From: a virus
Direction: 5' to 3' (one strand)
Length of the DNA: 54,206 nucleotides
IMG/VR virus record: IMGVR_UViG_3300033149_001601
Location: 1 to 54,206 of that record
A model generated the notes under the pieces. It was given only the letters and a program-made list of their open reading frames with translations, searched no databases and had not been told where the DNA came from. Both the position numbers and the translations under genes were made by a program. Shown one piece after another: positions 40,605 through 50,433 of this stretch (its first letter is position 1; each line of letters starts with the position of its first letter).

Positions 40605-42479
40605 ATGAGAGGCGATAAATCACCGGAACAGGACTTGTTCGAAAAGTTCAAGGCTTCCGTATTAAATGTAGACCCCGTATCGTTTATTGAATCGAACCTC
40701 ACCATCGACGGTGAGAAGTTTGATGTGTCAGGTGGATATAAGCCGTTCGCTGACATTTATCGATACATATGTCTAAAGGCTGTTGATGATAACTCATTGC
40801 CAGTAATTTTGGTTAAGGGCCGTCAGGTTGGTGCTACAACTATGGCTGCGGCTCTTGAGGCGTACTTTATGGGCTGTGGATTGTATGGCAACTCCACACG
40901 TTCACCTATGCGTATCATGCACTTGTTCCCGACCTTGAGTCTGGCAGCGGCGTACACAAAGGATAAGCTCACTCCAATCATCCAGCAGTCAGCACCAACT
41001 GAAATTCTAAAGTCTAACGGTCTACCAAAGTCAGTGATGGAGTCCAAGATGGATACTTCTTCACCGGCTAACGACAATATGCATTTCAAGAAGTTTCTTG
41101 GCGGAAACCAGATTTGGATTGAGTCAACAGGTCTGACAGGTGACCGTATTCGTGGTCGTACTGTTGACTGCTTGTTCTTCGATGAGGTGCAGGATATGAC
41201 CGCACAGGCTATCGGTGCTGCTGATAAGATTGCAGCGCAGGCTAAGTATGGCGAAGTTGGTCAGGGCGTAAAGGTTCTCTTTGGTACTCCAAAGCAGAAG
41301 GGAGGTGCGTATTGGAACATGTGGCAGAAGTCTTCACAGCAATATTTCCACCTTCACTGCGAGCAGTGCGAGAAGCACTTCCCACTGTACCGTCCCGATG
41401 TGAACTGGGAGGACATCTGGCTTTACGGATTCATTGTCAAATGCACTCACTGTGGACATGAGCAGGATAAAAATAAGGCTGCGGCTAAGGGTAAGTGGAT
41501 TCCTCTAGTTGTTGATGAGCCAGATACACCTGATGACAAAAAGCAGGTGAAGATGCATGGTTTTCATATTAACCAGCTTTACATACCTAGATTCTCTAAG
41601 GAGAAGATTCTGGCTCAGAAGCCAGGTATCTCACCAACCAATACCGAACGTATTTACATGAACGAGGTTTTGGGTGAGTTCTATGATGGTGAAGGCGGAA
41701 CAATCTCTAAGGAAGAGATTATTGATAAATGCCTTGAGGATAGGAAGTTTGCAGCTCAAATCACTCCATCAGACAAGATTCGTGTCTATGCGGGGTTCGA
41801 CTGGGGACAGAAGGCTAACTTGGATATGATGGCTGGTAACCGTCAGGGTCAGTCATATTCTTGTGCAGTTATCTTGACGGCACATGGTCCGGAGCTTTTC
41901 TCTGTTGATTTTGCAACGAAGCTCACCAAAAACGATCCGCAGGGCAAGAAGGATATCGTTGAAGAAATGTTCAGAAGGTACTCTGTAAACTTGTCAGTAG
42001 GCGATGTTGGTGATGCTGGAGACTTGACGCACACACTTCAGAGTACTTATGGAGATTCATTCCTTGGTTCTCGTGCAGCTAACTCTGTTAACGGTGGCAT
42101 CAAGTATAGAGACGATGTATTCCCTAAGGAGATTGTTTTCGATAGAGATTACTACATCTCTGAGATGTTTGATCTACTTAGAAGGGGTTGTATCAAGTTC
42201 CCTCAGAAGTCTTGGGACAAAGTTGAGTGGCTAATTAACCATTGTTGTTCAATGGAAGTTAAGGTTACTACAGATACAAAAGGGGAGCCTAAGAGGCACT
42301 TTGTGAAAGGCAACACTCCTAACGATGGTTTTATGGCTCTTCTTAATGCTTATCTTGCTTGGAAGTTTGATGTGACCCAAAGGTTCCACATTAAGCAGCC
42401 AGGAGATAGGCAGCATGAAATAGCTCAAAATGGAACGTCTGGTCTAGCACCACTACTAGGATACGTACCAAACTGGTAA
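40605..42479 (+). CDS. terL: Terminase large subunit, GpA-like
   Basis: The 624-residue protein has an ATPase Walker A-like GRQVGATT at residues 72-79 and Walker B CLFFDEVQDM near 190. Between ATPase and nuclease sits a zinc-ribbon pair CEQC and CTHC, typical of lambda GpA-type terminases. The nuclease domain begins with VYAGFDWGQ, supplying the first catalytic Asp, and continues with GDVGDAGD. It cuts concatemers and drives DNA into the prohead. AAGGAG precedes the start. It is directly followed by the portal gene. Confidence 0.93.
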   Translation: MRGDKSPEQDLFEKFKASVLNVDPVSFIESNLTIDGEKFDVSGGYKPFADIYRYICLKAVDDNSLPVILVKGRQVGATTMAAALEAYFMGCGLYGNSTRSPMRIMHLFPTLSLAAAYTKDKLTPIIQQSAPTEILKSNGLPKSVMESKMDTSSPANDNMHFKKFLGGNQIWIESTGLTGDRIRGRTVDCLFFDEVQDMTAQAIGAADKIAAQAKYGEVGQGVKVLFGTPKQKGGAYWNMWQKSSQQYFHLHCEQCEKHFPLYRPDVNWEDIWLYGFIVKCTHCGHEQDKNKAAAKGKWIPLVVDEPDTPDDKKQVKMHGFHINQLYIPRFSKEKILAQKPGISPTNTERIYMNEVLGEFYDGEGGTISKEEIIDKCLEDRKFAAQITPSDKIRVYAGFDWGQKANLDMMAGNRQGQSYSCAVILTAHGPELFSVDFATKLTKNDPQGKKDIVEEMFRRYSVNLSVGDVGDAGDLTHTLQSTYGDSFLGSRAANSVNGGIKYRDDVFPKEIVFDRDYYISEMFDLLRRGCIKFPQKSWDKVEWLINHCCSMEVKVTTDTKGEPKRHFVKGNTPNDGFMALLNAYLAWKFDVTQRFHIKQPGDRQHEIAQNGTSGLAPLLGYVPNW

Positions 42480-42513
42480 GTATCTGATATATATGAAAGC
42501 AAAGAGGAATTCT

Positions 42514-44565
42514 ATGGATAAGTGGGGCCAAACCAATAAAACCAGAGCAGATCAGCTTAGAGATTTCAATCAAGCCCAGGAACTCTATGAACGTCGTCAA
42601 AGAATGCCGAGAGAGATTTCGGATGAGATGGCTAAGTCTGTTAGTGAACAAAGGCGAGATACACTTCAAATGGAGGCTCAGGGTGGTTACTTCAGAGAGA
42701 AGGGTGCAATGCCTGAGTTCGTTAATGGAAGGATGGATTTCAATACTGGCACATTTATACCTACAGGTTTTGAAGAGACAGCAAGCGCTAGACCAGATTT
42801 CTCAGATATAACTCCAGCTGGCTTTGTTAAGGGTAAGTCATTTAACAAGATGGCTTCCTTTAATAAGTTGGCCAATTTTGGCTCTTCTAGTTATGGAATG
42901 GGTTCAAATATTGGTTCAGCTTGGCGGGGTTCGAATGACACTGGACGCCAGGTTCCAGAGGTGTATTCACCTCTTTGGCTCAACTCCAATCTCAATCTTC
43001 CAAGAGACAGGGCCACGATTAACTCTTGGTCAAGATCTTTCTTTGCGCTGAATCCAATCGTTCAGAACGCAATATCCCTTCATTCAACATATCCAATCTC
43101 AAAATTAAACATAAAATCTAAGAATAGAAGAGTTGAAAAGTTCTTCTCAGATATGATTGAAGAGATTGATTTGATGAACATCTGCGTTCAGATTGCTCAA
43201 GAGTATTGGACTCTTGGCGAATCTTTTGTGTATGCAGAGCTTGATCAGTCTAAGGGTAAGTGGAAGCGCCTACTTATTCAGAACCCTGACTACATCACTG
43301 TAAAGCGTTCAGCAATGGCTGGAGAGCCAATGATGTCACTTAAGCCAGACGAAAACCTGGTTAGGATTGTTAACTCAAACAAGCCATCTGATATACAGCA
43401 ACGCAAGCAGCTTGGGCCAGAAATTGTAGACTACATCAAGAAGGGTGCGAACATTCCACTCAATAACTTTAACGTATCTCATCTTGCTAGAAGAATTGCT
43501 CCTTATGAGGTGCGTGGAACCGGCTTAATTGTCTCATGTTTTAGACAACTTATGCTTTTTGATAAGCTTAGAGAGTCTAAGTATGCCCAGGCAGATAATA
43601 TGGTGAACCCTCTTACACTTGTTAAAATTGGTTCAGATGAGTTCCGTCCAGGCCCTCTTGACCTTGATGCATGGCGTCAGGTGTTTGAGGAAGCACAGTA
43701 TGATAAAGATTTCAAGATTTTCGCTTCAAAAGATATTGAAGTTGAAAGAGTTGGTTATGGGCAAGGAATATACGATATCTCTGGCGATATTACTCAGGTA
43801 ATCAAAGAGATCTACATTGGTCTCATGGTTCCATCTGTTCTTATGGATGGTACTGATACAACTTATGCTAACGGCTCTGTTGCTCTTGACGTACTTCGTC
43901 AGAGGTACATGCAGTTCAGAAATATGCTTTCACAGTGGTTGAAGCGTAAAATTTTCGCTCCAATCTCAAAGATTCAGGGTTTTTACGATTATGTTGAGGG
44001 TGAAAAGACATTAATTGTTCCGGAGGTTGATTGGAATCACATGTCATTGTTTGATATGGATTCTTACACTGATAAGATGATGCAGCTTGCTCAGGGTCAG
44101 CCAGGCCAGCCAGGAACTTCTAGAGTGTCTGTTCAGACTCTCTATCGTTCACTTGGCCTTGAGTATGAGGATGAGTTACGCAAGATGCGTTACGAGGATA
44201 TTCAAGAGAATATACGAATTAAAGAGAATCAGTCTCTCATGCAGTATTCACTATCTGAGTTACGTGCTCTTACTCCTGAAGATGAGATTGAAGAAGTTGT
44301 TCAGCCAGCACTTCCGGGTGAGAACCCATTTGTTGGTCAGCAAGATCCTAATCAGCAGGGTGGCGGCATGCCAGGCGCTCCGGGTGGTGGTATGCCAGGT
44401 GGTATGCCAGGTGGTATGCCAGGCGGTCCTCCACGTCCTCCAATGGGCGCAGGAGGTGGAGGACCGAAGGGTCCTGGCGGTGGTCCTAAGCCACCGGGAG
44501 GCCCACCAGCAGGCGGTCCTCCTCCCGGAGGTGGCCCTCCTCCAGCCGCACCTCCTCCAGGCTGA
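42514..44565 (+). CDS. Portal protein
   Basis: The start at 42514 is chosen because AGAGGA lies just upstream; the in-frame ATG at 42493 lacks one. The core includes PRDRATINSWSRSFFALNPI and HSTYPISKL near residues 170-205 and QVIKEIYIGLMVPSVLMDG near 430-448, typical of phage portals. It forms the dodecameric channel through which terminase pumps DNA. The last 80 residues are a Gly/Pro/Met tail with GGMPGGMPGG repeats, unusual for a portal and probably disordered. It is followed by a terminator. Confidence 0.88.
   Translation: MDKWGQTNKTRADQLRDFNQAQELYERRQRMPREISDEMAKSVSEQRRDTLQMEAQGGYFREKGAMPEFVNGRMDFNTGTFIPTGFEETASARPDFSDITPAGFVKGKSFNKMASFNKLANFGSSSYGMGSNIGSAWRGSNDTGRQVPEVYSPLWLNSNLNLPRDRATINSWSRSFFALNPIVQNAISLHSTYPISKLNIKSKNRRVEKFFSDMIEEIDLMNICVQIAQEYWTLGESFVYAELDQSKGKWKRLLIQNPDYITVKRSAMAGEPMMSLKPDENLVRIVNSNKPSDIQQRKQLGPEIVDYIKKGANIPLNNFNVSHLARRIAPYEVRGTGLIVSCFRQLMLFDKLRESKYAQADNMVNPLTLVKIGSDEFRPGPLDLDAWRQVFEEAQYDKDFKIFASKDIEVERVGYGQGIYDISGDITQVIKEIYIGLMVPSVLMDGTDTTYANGSVALDVLRQRYMQFRNMLSQWLKRKIFAPISKIQGFYDYVEGEKTLIVPEVDWNHMSLFDMDSYTDKMMQLAQGQPGQPGTSRVSVQTLYRSLGLEYEDELRKMRYEDIQENIRIKENQSLMQYSLSELRALTPEDEIEEVVQPALPGENPFVGQQDPNQQGGGMPGAPGGGMPGGMPGGMPGGPPRPPMGAGGGGPKGPGGGPKPPGGPPAGGPPPGGGPPPAAPPPG
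44389..44424 (+). repeat. Twelve-base tandem repeat in portal tail
   Basis: Three consecutive copies of GGTATGCCAGGT (the last with one change) encode GMPG repeats. They lie in the Gly/Pro-rich C-terminal tail of the portal. Confidence 0.85.
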
Positions 44566-44578
44566 TAAGATAATTAAG

Positions 44579-44602
44579 CCTCCCTTCGGGGAGGTTTTCT
44601 TT
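44579..44602 (+). terminator. Rho-independent terminator after portal
   Basis: CCTCCC (44579-44584) and GGGAGG (44589-44594) enclose a TTCG tetraloop and are followed by TTTTCTTTT. This is a very stable hairpin and separates terminase-portal from the downstream virion genes. Confidence 0.9.
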
Positions 44603-44639
44603 TAATGTCAATATTTTCGCTTATTATCGGTGGCTTATT

Positions 44640-45923
44640 ATGACAAAAATGATTGATAAAATTGCACAGAGAAGATCTATCTGGAACAGAATCAGACCAA
44701 GTAATGTAACAAAGCAGCTTGGAAGGATAGATAGAACATATAATAAAGAGTACAAGGCTCTTCGCAATGCTGATAATGCCATCAGAAAGCTTCGTGCTCC
44801 TGGCAATCAGACTGCCAAGGATCTTCTTAAAGAAATGAGAAAGGCGTTCAAATCTCACAGGTGGGCTACCACAATGGATAGAGCTGCCAGGATATCTATA
44901 CTTGCTGACAGGATTGCTAAGCATGAAAAAATAGACGAGTTTTTAGATGTCTCTAAGGGTAACTTTGGTGATTTTTATTTTGAAGGCGGCAAGATAAGCA
45001 CTGACAACATTGAAGAGGCTGCGAATAAAAATAAGAAAGCCTCTCTTAAGTCAGAAGCATTGTTTGGAGATTCCGACTGGGCCAGAAGAAGAAGGCACGA
45101 TCTTATGGGCGGAAGCTCAGGCAACAAGCGTGTAGAGCGTGCTATTGTATCAATGTATAATAAGGCCGAAGCTCTTGCTGAGTTAATTACACAGACATAT
45201 AAAGATCTTGATTCGGCTCGTGCTCAGGGCAAGATTGGAGACTATATTGCAAGCGTTACTCAGCTGCGAGCGAAAGCTGATGAGTTTGATAAAACATATA
45301 AGGCAACTCATTCTGCCGTAAAAGAATTTCTTCCAAAAGCTCCAACCATGGATGAGGTTGAACAGGATGTTAAGGAAGAGGAAGTAGCTAAAGAAGAGGT
45401 TAAGGAAGAGGAAAAACCAGAAGAAAAGCCAGAGGGTGAAGCTCAAGAAGGTGGTGAGGATAAGCCAGAAGAGTTCACCGAAGCAGTTCAGCTTGGAGAA
45501 AGTGGTCTCTTAGGTGATTTGGGTGAAGGTGCTCAAGAACAAATTGAAGGATTAGATCTTGTAAGTCCACTTCCAAAACCACCAGCTGGGCCATCTGGTC
45601 CTCCTACTGGTTCTGTTGAACCTGATGTTTATACTTCAGCTCCAGCTCCAGGACCAGATAGGATTGATATGGATGCGTTATTACAGCCGGAAGGGCTGAA
45701 TCTACCACCGGCTGTGCCACTTGATGCGCCAATGGAACAGTCTACATTTGGTGCTAATGCATCTGTTTATCCTGCTAAAATAAAGAAGGCTCTAGCCACA
45801 GGTGATCGTGGGGTAGCAGTCGCACTTCTATCTAAGTATTCTCAAGATCTTGAGGATGCTGGCAATATTACTGAGTCTGCGAGAATTCTTGCCATTGCTC
45901 AGGAAGTTTTTAATGGTAAATAA
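44640..45923 (+). CDS. Virion-module protein with acidic linker, 427 aa
   Basis: A basic helical N-terminal half (QRRSIWNRIRPSN) is followed by a Glu/Lys/Pro linker (KEEEVAKEEVKEEEKPEEK) and a Pro-rich segment. The last 60 residues are helical (GVAVALLSKYSQDLED). It overlaps the next gene by 11 bases. Likely an internal virion or head-completion protein; unproven. Confidence 0.6.
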   Translation: MTKMIDKIAQRRSIWNRIRPSNVTKQLGRIDRTYNKEYKALRNADNAIRKLRAPGNQTAKDLLKEMRKAFKSHRWATTMDRAARISILADRIAKHEKIDEFLDVSKGNFGDFYFEGGKISTDNIEEAANKNKKASLKSEALFGDSDWARRRRHDLMGGSSGNKRVERAIVSMYNKAEALAELITQTYKDLDSARAQGKIGDYIASVTQLRAKADEFDKTYKATHSAVKEFLPKAPTMDEVEQDVKEEEVAKEEVKEEEKPEEKPEGEAQEGGEDKPEEFTEAVQLGESGLLGDLGEGAQEQIEGLDLVSPLPKPPAGPSGPPTGSVEPDVYTSAPAPGPDRIDMDALLQPEGLNLPPAVPLDAPMEQSTFGANASVYPAKIKKALATGDRGVAVALLSKYSQDLEDAGNITESARILAIAQEVFNGK

Positions 45924-48900
45924 TTATCAAATAATAAGACAAGCAGCCATCGAGCTTCATGGTTTGGATCACAAGAATGTGGTCAAGGTTGCTGGTGTCG
46001 TTAAGAAAGTCATCAACTGGCTTAAAGGCTTTGGTGATCCCGAATTCCAGCGTAAGCTTAAGGAATTGCAGGACATGTCGCCCGCCATTAAGAATACTGT
46101 TGATGGTCTTTCTGTTGAGATAGATAAGCTTAATAAGGCTCTTAATAACACAGACCCTGAGCAGTTTGGACAGGCACTAGAGCAGGTTCGCCCTCTTGTA
46201 TCAGACTTGGCAAATTCATTGACCGATCTTGATCAGAAGGCTGCAGAGACTGAGGCAATAGCGCCAGTTGATGCAGTAATGAATGAGAACGGTGAAGTTG
46301 TCTCTGGGGAAGATGTAAAGAGATTGGAAAGGGGCTGGAAGAAAGACCCTGAGCTTGTTGACAAGATGAAGTCTATGCTTCCAGAATCTTTGGATGTACC
46401 AGTCAAATCCCACATTAATAAGCCACTAATGGAATTTGAATGGTTCCAGCAATTCGGACCAGAGAACATTAGATTCTCAGAGAACGCAAAACAGTGGGCG
46501 ATTGATAAAATTGCCTCTCTTGTTTTTGATATTGAAGATATTCCAATGGAGAATCAAAATAATTTACTTGCTTTCTTAAATAGAAATAAGGAGTTTATAG
46601 TAAATCAAATAAGAGAAAATATCCTAAATGGAACTCTTAGATCTTATACAATGCCTGCAGAAGGGCAGCCAAACAAGATGACTGCAGTGGTTGATGCAGG
46701 AACAATCAACATTCCTGGAATTGATTTTGAAGTTCAGTTTCCAACTATCTTCATGCAAGATAAGTTCACTACATTTACTCCAGTGAAGGAGCTTGATGTT
46801 TATTCATTTAGAAATGTGAGACCATACCGTGCTCCAAAGAACATTAAGGTAGAGCTAGACGAAGGTCTCATTAGAGATGTAATCAACAAGAACAACTGGA
46901 ACATTGCAGCCTCAGCTCGTGAGCTTGGTATATCTGATCGTGCTTTGCGTCGTAAGATGCAGGAGTTTAGTATTGTGAGAGAGCAAGAGCAGACAGAGCA
47001 GGAGCAGCCAGAGCATGAGCTTGTTCAAGAGCCAGAGTCAGTTGATACTCCTGAGACATTTGAAGATGCACCAGTTGAGGAAGAAGAAGTTGATGAGATA
47101 GAGTTTGCTGAGCCAGAGTTTGTAGACCGTCAGGAGGCTATTGCTTCAAGGTCAGACCTTCTTGAGAAGCTTGGAAGACTTGATCCGGCTTCATATGATT
47201 CGATTGCAGCTATTCCAGGGCTTGAAGCTAAGTCACCAGATTTTCAGAGAGAGCTTATTGCTACAGGTAATAGGCTTGGTCTTGATCCATCATTTCTTGC
47301 ATCAGTTATGTTTGCAGAGTCAGGTCTTGACCATACAGCTGTAAATCCAGTTGGTGGGGCCACTGGTCTAATCCAGTTCATGCCTTCAACAGCTGAGGGT
47401 CTTGGCACATCTACCGAAGAGCTTGCATCAATGTCTGACGTTGAGCAGCTGCGCTATGTTGAGAAGTTCTTCAAGCCTTTTGCTTCAAAGATTAGGTCTG
47501 CAGGCGACTTGCGCATGGCAGCATTCCTTCCAAAGTTTATTGGAGTTCCTTCTGATACCATTGTTGGTCAGAGAGATAATCATGATTCAATAGCTGGTAA
47601 TCTAACCTATCACAAGGTTTGGGCTTCAAATAGAGGTCTAGACTCTGATAAAGATGGAATTATTAGAGCTATAGACGTTACCGGAAAGGCTAATGCAATA
47701 CATAGAGCTGGTATAAAGAGGGGAGCTGTAAGGCCTGGCGGAGCTTCATCTGGAACTTCTGGGTATGTTAGAATGAGAAAAGCTCCTGGAGCTGATGTTC
47801 AGCAGAGGGCTCAAAGAATTCTTAATGATATTCGTCATCAGCCAATCGGTACTACTGTTCCATTTTCTATGAATGGTGTTGACTACATGGCTAAGCTTGA
47901 GACTCATCCAGCTGGTCCAAGAAACCCAAGACCACATCCAGGCATATCGTTGTTTTATAGGCCTGATAGTGGTGGATCTGGTTCTAGTCCACTTGCTCCA
48001 ATGGGTCTTCAGCCATCTCATCAGTTTGGTGGAGGCGGTGGTAGAGTTGATCCTCGTTCACAGAGAGAGATCTCTAGGCTCGATTCTAGAATTCAACCAC
48101 TGGCTACTCAGCTTATTTTAAGAGGTAGAGCTATTGGTCTTAACCCTGTAATTGTTTCTGGTCTTAGAAGCCAGCAGGAGCAGGATAAGCTTTATGAACA
48201 GGGTAGAACTACCCCTGGCCAGATTGTGACAAAGACTAGAAATTCAATGCACACACAGGGATTAGCATTTGATATAGCTGCTCTTGATGAGAATGGTTCA
48301 ATCACATGGTCACCAAAGGATACTCAATTCTGGGATAAGATGGGTACAGTTGGTAAGTCTTTAGGTCTTACATGGGGCGGAGACTTCAGAACTTTCAAGG
48401 ATCGACCACATTTTCAGTATAATGTTAGTGGCGGAACACCAGCGCACGAGAATAGGAGACCATCATTTATGGCTGATAATAAAACACAACCGCAAGCTCA
48501 GCAGCCTATAGCACCAGGGACAGAGATAGTTGACGGTGGTGATGCGAGAGAGCTATTCAACTTCTTGTATGCTTCTGGACCAATCGAGAAGATGGTTCGC
48601 AGAGCTATTTATAAGAAGGCTCTGCCAACAACAAGAATACTTATCACTGTTGGTTCTACAGATGTTCCGTTCCACACAAGGGTTCGTTTTGCCAAGATTC
48701 TTTCATCAGCTCTCAGAACAGAGCTGGATGCTGAGTCTTCTATCCATAACTACGGCGAAAAGATTGAAATTGAATCTGATATCTCAGGTTCTCAATCAGC
48801 TGTTGTGAGGGCAGCTAAGGGATTGTCTGATGGTATTTCTGAGGCATTTGAGCTTTCAACAGATAAGTGTGGTGGATATAAGGTTTCTACAAGGGTATTT

Positions 48901-48990
48901 TCTAACGTTAAATCAGCATATGCCTTAATTGATTCCGAAACTATGGAAACATCATTTAGGAAATTTGCATTTGATATGGTGAGCAAATGA
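45913..48990 (+). CDS. Multidomain virion protein: HTH, lytic transglycosylase, M15 peptidase
   Basis: Start at 45913 gives 1025 residues. Near 326-349 there is a Fis-type helix-turn-helix, NWNIAASARELGISDRALRR. A soluble lytic transglycosylase-like domain spans about 430-560 with ASVMFAESGLDHTAVNPVGG, where Glu near 469 would be catalytic, and ATGLIQFMPST. An M15-type D,D- or L,D-peptidase domain at about 725-835 has SGLRSQQEQDKLYEQGR, the zinc motif SMHTQGLAFDIAA and DRPHFQY. A further C-terminal domain of about 140 residues follows. This combination would cut both glycan strands and peptide cross-links during DNA entry. The helix-turn-helix in a virion enzyme is odd. Confidence 0.85.
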   Translation: MVNNYQIIRQAAIELHGLDHKNVVKVAGVVKKVINWLKGFGDPEFQRKLKELQDMSPAIKNTVDGLSVEIDKLNKALNNTDPEQFGQALEQVRPLVSDLANSLTDLDQKAAETEAIAPVDAVMNENGEVVSGEDVKRLERGWKKDPELVDKMKSMLPESLDVPVKSHINKPLMEFEWFQQFGPENIRFSENAKQWAIDKIASLVFDIEDIPMENQNNLLAFLNRNKEFIVNQIRENILNGTLRSYTMPAEGQPNKMTAVVDAGTINIPGIDFEVQFPTIFMQDKFTTFTPVKELDVYSFRNVRPYRAPKNIKVELDEGLIRDVINKNNWNIAASARELGISDRALRRKMQEFSIVREQEQTEQEQPEHELVQEPESVDTPETFEDAPVEEEEVDEIEFAEPEFVDRQEAIASRSDLLEKLGRLDPASYDSIAAIPGLEAKSPDFQRELIATGNRLGLDPSFLASVMFAESGLDHTAVNPVGGATGLIQFMPSTAEGLGTSTEELASMSDVEQLRYVEKFFKPFASKIRSAGDLRMAAFLPKFIGVPSDTIVGQRDNHDSIAGNLTYHKVWASNRGLDSDKDGIIRAIDVTGKANAIHRAGIKRGAVRPGGASSGTSGYVRMRKAPGADVQQRAQRILNDIRHQPIGTTVPFSMNGVDYMAKLETHPAGPRNPRPHPGISLFYRPDSGGSGSSPLAPMGLQPSHQFGGGGGRVDPRSQREISRLDSRIQPLATQLILRGRAIGLNPVIVSGLRSQQEQDKLYEQGRTTPGQIVTKTRNSMHTQGLAFDIAALDENGSITWSPKDTQFWDKMGTVGKSLGLTWGGDFRTFKDRPHFQYNVSGGTPAHENRRPSFMADNKTQPQAQQPIAPGTEIVDGGDARELFNFLYASGPIEKMVRRAIYKKALPTTRILITVGSTDVPFHTRVRFAKILSSALRTELDAESSIHNYGEKIEIESDISGSQSAVVRAAKGLSDGISEAFELSTDKCGGYKVSTRVFSNVKSAYALIDSETMETSFRKFAFDMVSK

Positions 48991-49337
48991 GTACATCAAA
49001 TAAGGCAGCTGCGGAGGCAGTAGAAATTGAAAATAGGACATACGCAGAAGTTCTTGCTGAGAAGTATGCAGGAAGGACCGTTGAGATTCTTTTTGATTCT
49101 GACTGGGGGCAGAGACTTTACGCTGAGTTCTCCATTAATAATAAACCAACTGTAGTTGGAGAAATTATTGGTGCGGAAGATAATTGCCTTGATTTAAAAG
49201 TTAATATAATATCTCAGAATATTATTGTTACCAAGGTAATGTCTGTTAATGCTTGGTCTATTCTCTCCGTTTCTGAATATGATGACAAAACATCACAGGT
49301 TTTGGCATTCACGCATCAGGTCCTAGGAAAGCAATAA
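48987..49337 (+). CDS. Hypothetical virion-module protein, 116 aa
   Basis: ATGA overlap with the giant hydrolase gene and one-base overlap with the next. The protein is beta-rich in its second half. By position it could be a virion component; not recognised. Confidence 0.65.
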   Translation: MSTSNKAAAEAVEIENRTYAEVLAEKYAGRTVEILFDSDWGQRLYAEFSINNKPTVVGEIIGAEDNCLDLKVNIISQNIIVTKVMSVNAWSILSVSEYDDKTSQVLAFTHQVLGKQ

Positions 49338-49633
49338 TGAATGCAATTTACAAAATAAAGGACTCAATTAGAGAGCTTTCAGAGGCTGGCGATCATAGGC
49401 TTGCTTCAGATTTGTTGTGTGCATTAGCCGCTATTACTGACACTGTAGCCCCAAGGGCAGACCTTACTTACTCATCAACTATGAGGATATTGAGGCAGAA
49501 CCATGAGGATTCTGTAAAGGATTTTCAGGTGTCATTCAAGGATGCGTTCGAAGAGGCGCTTGATAATGATATAGAAGACCCTGAGCAGGCAGCTTTACTA
49601 GAGGCTATTCAGGTAATTGATGTGGAGCTTTGA
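49337..49633 (+). CDS. Hypothetical helical protein, 98 aa
   Basis: Small acidic, helical protein coupled to both neighbours by one-base overlaps. No motif recognised. Confidence 0.65.
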   Translation: MNAIYKIKDSIRELSEAGDHRLASDLLCALAAITDTVAPRADLTYSSTMRILRQNHEDSVKDFQVSFKDAFEEALDNDIEDPEQAALLEAIQVIDVEL

Positions 49634-50433
49634 TGGCGGTACGTTTCGCTAAAGTAGATTCTAATCTTTATAGGGGAGGCAGGCCTTCGAAAGAAGACTT
49701 GAACTTTCTTAAAGATAAGTGCGGTGTTGAGCGAATAGTTTCACTGGATGGAGATGTAGCTTCAGAGATTCATCCTCATTGTAATATGCTTGAATTAGAG
49801 CATGTTGTGATACCTATTGAGGGTGATTTCCCAGAAGAAAATATCGACAAAGTTGCTAATAATGTAGATGATTTACTGTCTTCTAAGAAGACATATGTAC
49901 ATTGTTTTCACGGAAAAGACCGCACAGGAATGGCTTGTGCGATGTATAGAATAGCAAATGGCATGGATACCACAGAGGCTTTGGTAGAGGCTCAGAGATT
50001 CGGAATGGGTTCTGGACTATCTCCTAAAGTTAAGAAAATGTATTATGATGCTGTAGTTAACTTTGCTAGAAATAGGGATTCTAATGATGCTGGAGATACG
50101 GTAGCTGAAGTTGCTAGAGAGCAAACAGCTATAGTAGACCTGACTCCTACAGAGATGAATCATGATGTATCATCTCCTTATCAGTTGTCTTTTGCGCCAT
50201 TTGCTGATCCAAAGAGAGAGTCTACCTCACCTGTTATGAATGTTAGTGCGTCACAGGCTATATATGTTCTTAGCACTCCATCGCAGATTATGATGCCTCA
50301 ACAATGGTTTACAAGAGACCAAGCATTAAAACAGTTACCAGGTGAAAAAGGCCATAAACTTTATTCTGCAGAGATACATTCTAACTCAGATGTGTTTAAA
50401 TCAAAGCGTAATTATAATAGAACACTTTTATAG
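49633..50433 (+). CDS. Tyrosine/dual-specificity phosphatase-like protein
   Basis: The first 150 residues look like a cysteine phosphatase: NLYRGGRPSKED near 11-22, an acidic loop and the P-loop HCFHGKDRTG with Cys91 and Arg97 in the CX5R arrangement. It would remove phosphate from proteins or nucleotides. The C-terminal 115 residues form another domain that ends abruptly at a TAG (50431-50433) although the same frame stays open for 84 more codons. The start ATG overlaps the previous stop. It is near the virion hydrolase and could counteract the kinase-fold protein at 29394. Confidence 0.8.
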   Translation: MAVRFAKVDSNLYRGGRPSKEDLNFLKDKCGVERIVSLDGDVASEIHPHCNMLELEHVVIPIEGDFPEENIDKVANNVDDLLSSKKTYVHCFHGKDRTGMACAMYRIANGMDTTEALVEAQRFGMGSGLSPKVKKMYYDAVVNFARNRDSNDAGDTVAEVAREQTAIVDLTPTEMNHDVSSPYQLSFAPFADPKRESTSPVMNVSASQAIYVLSTPSQIMMPQQWFTRDQALKQLPGEKGHKLYSAEIHSNSDVFKSKRNYNRTLL

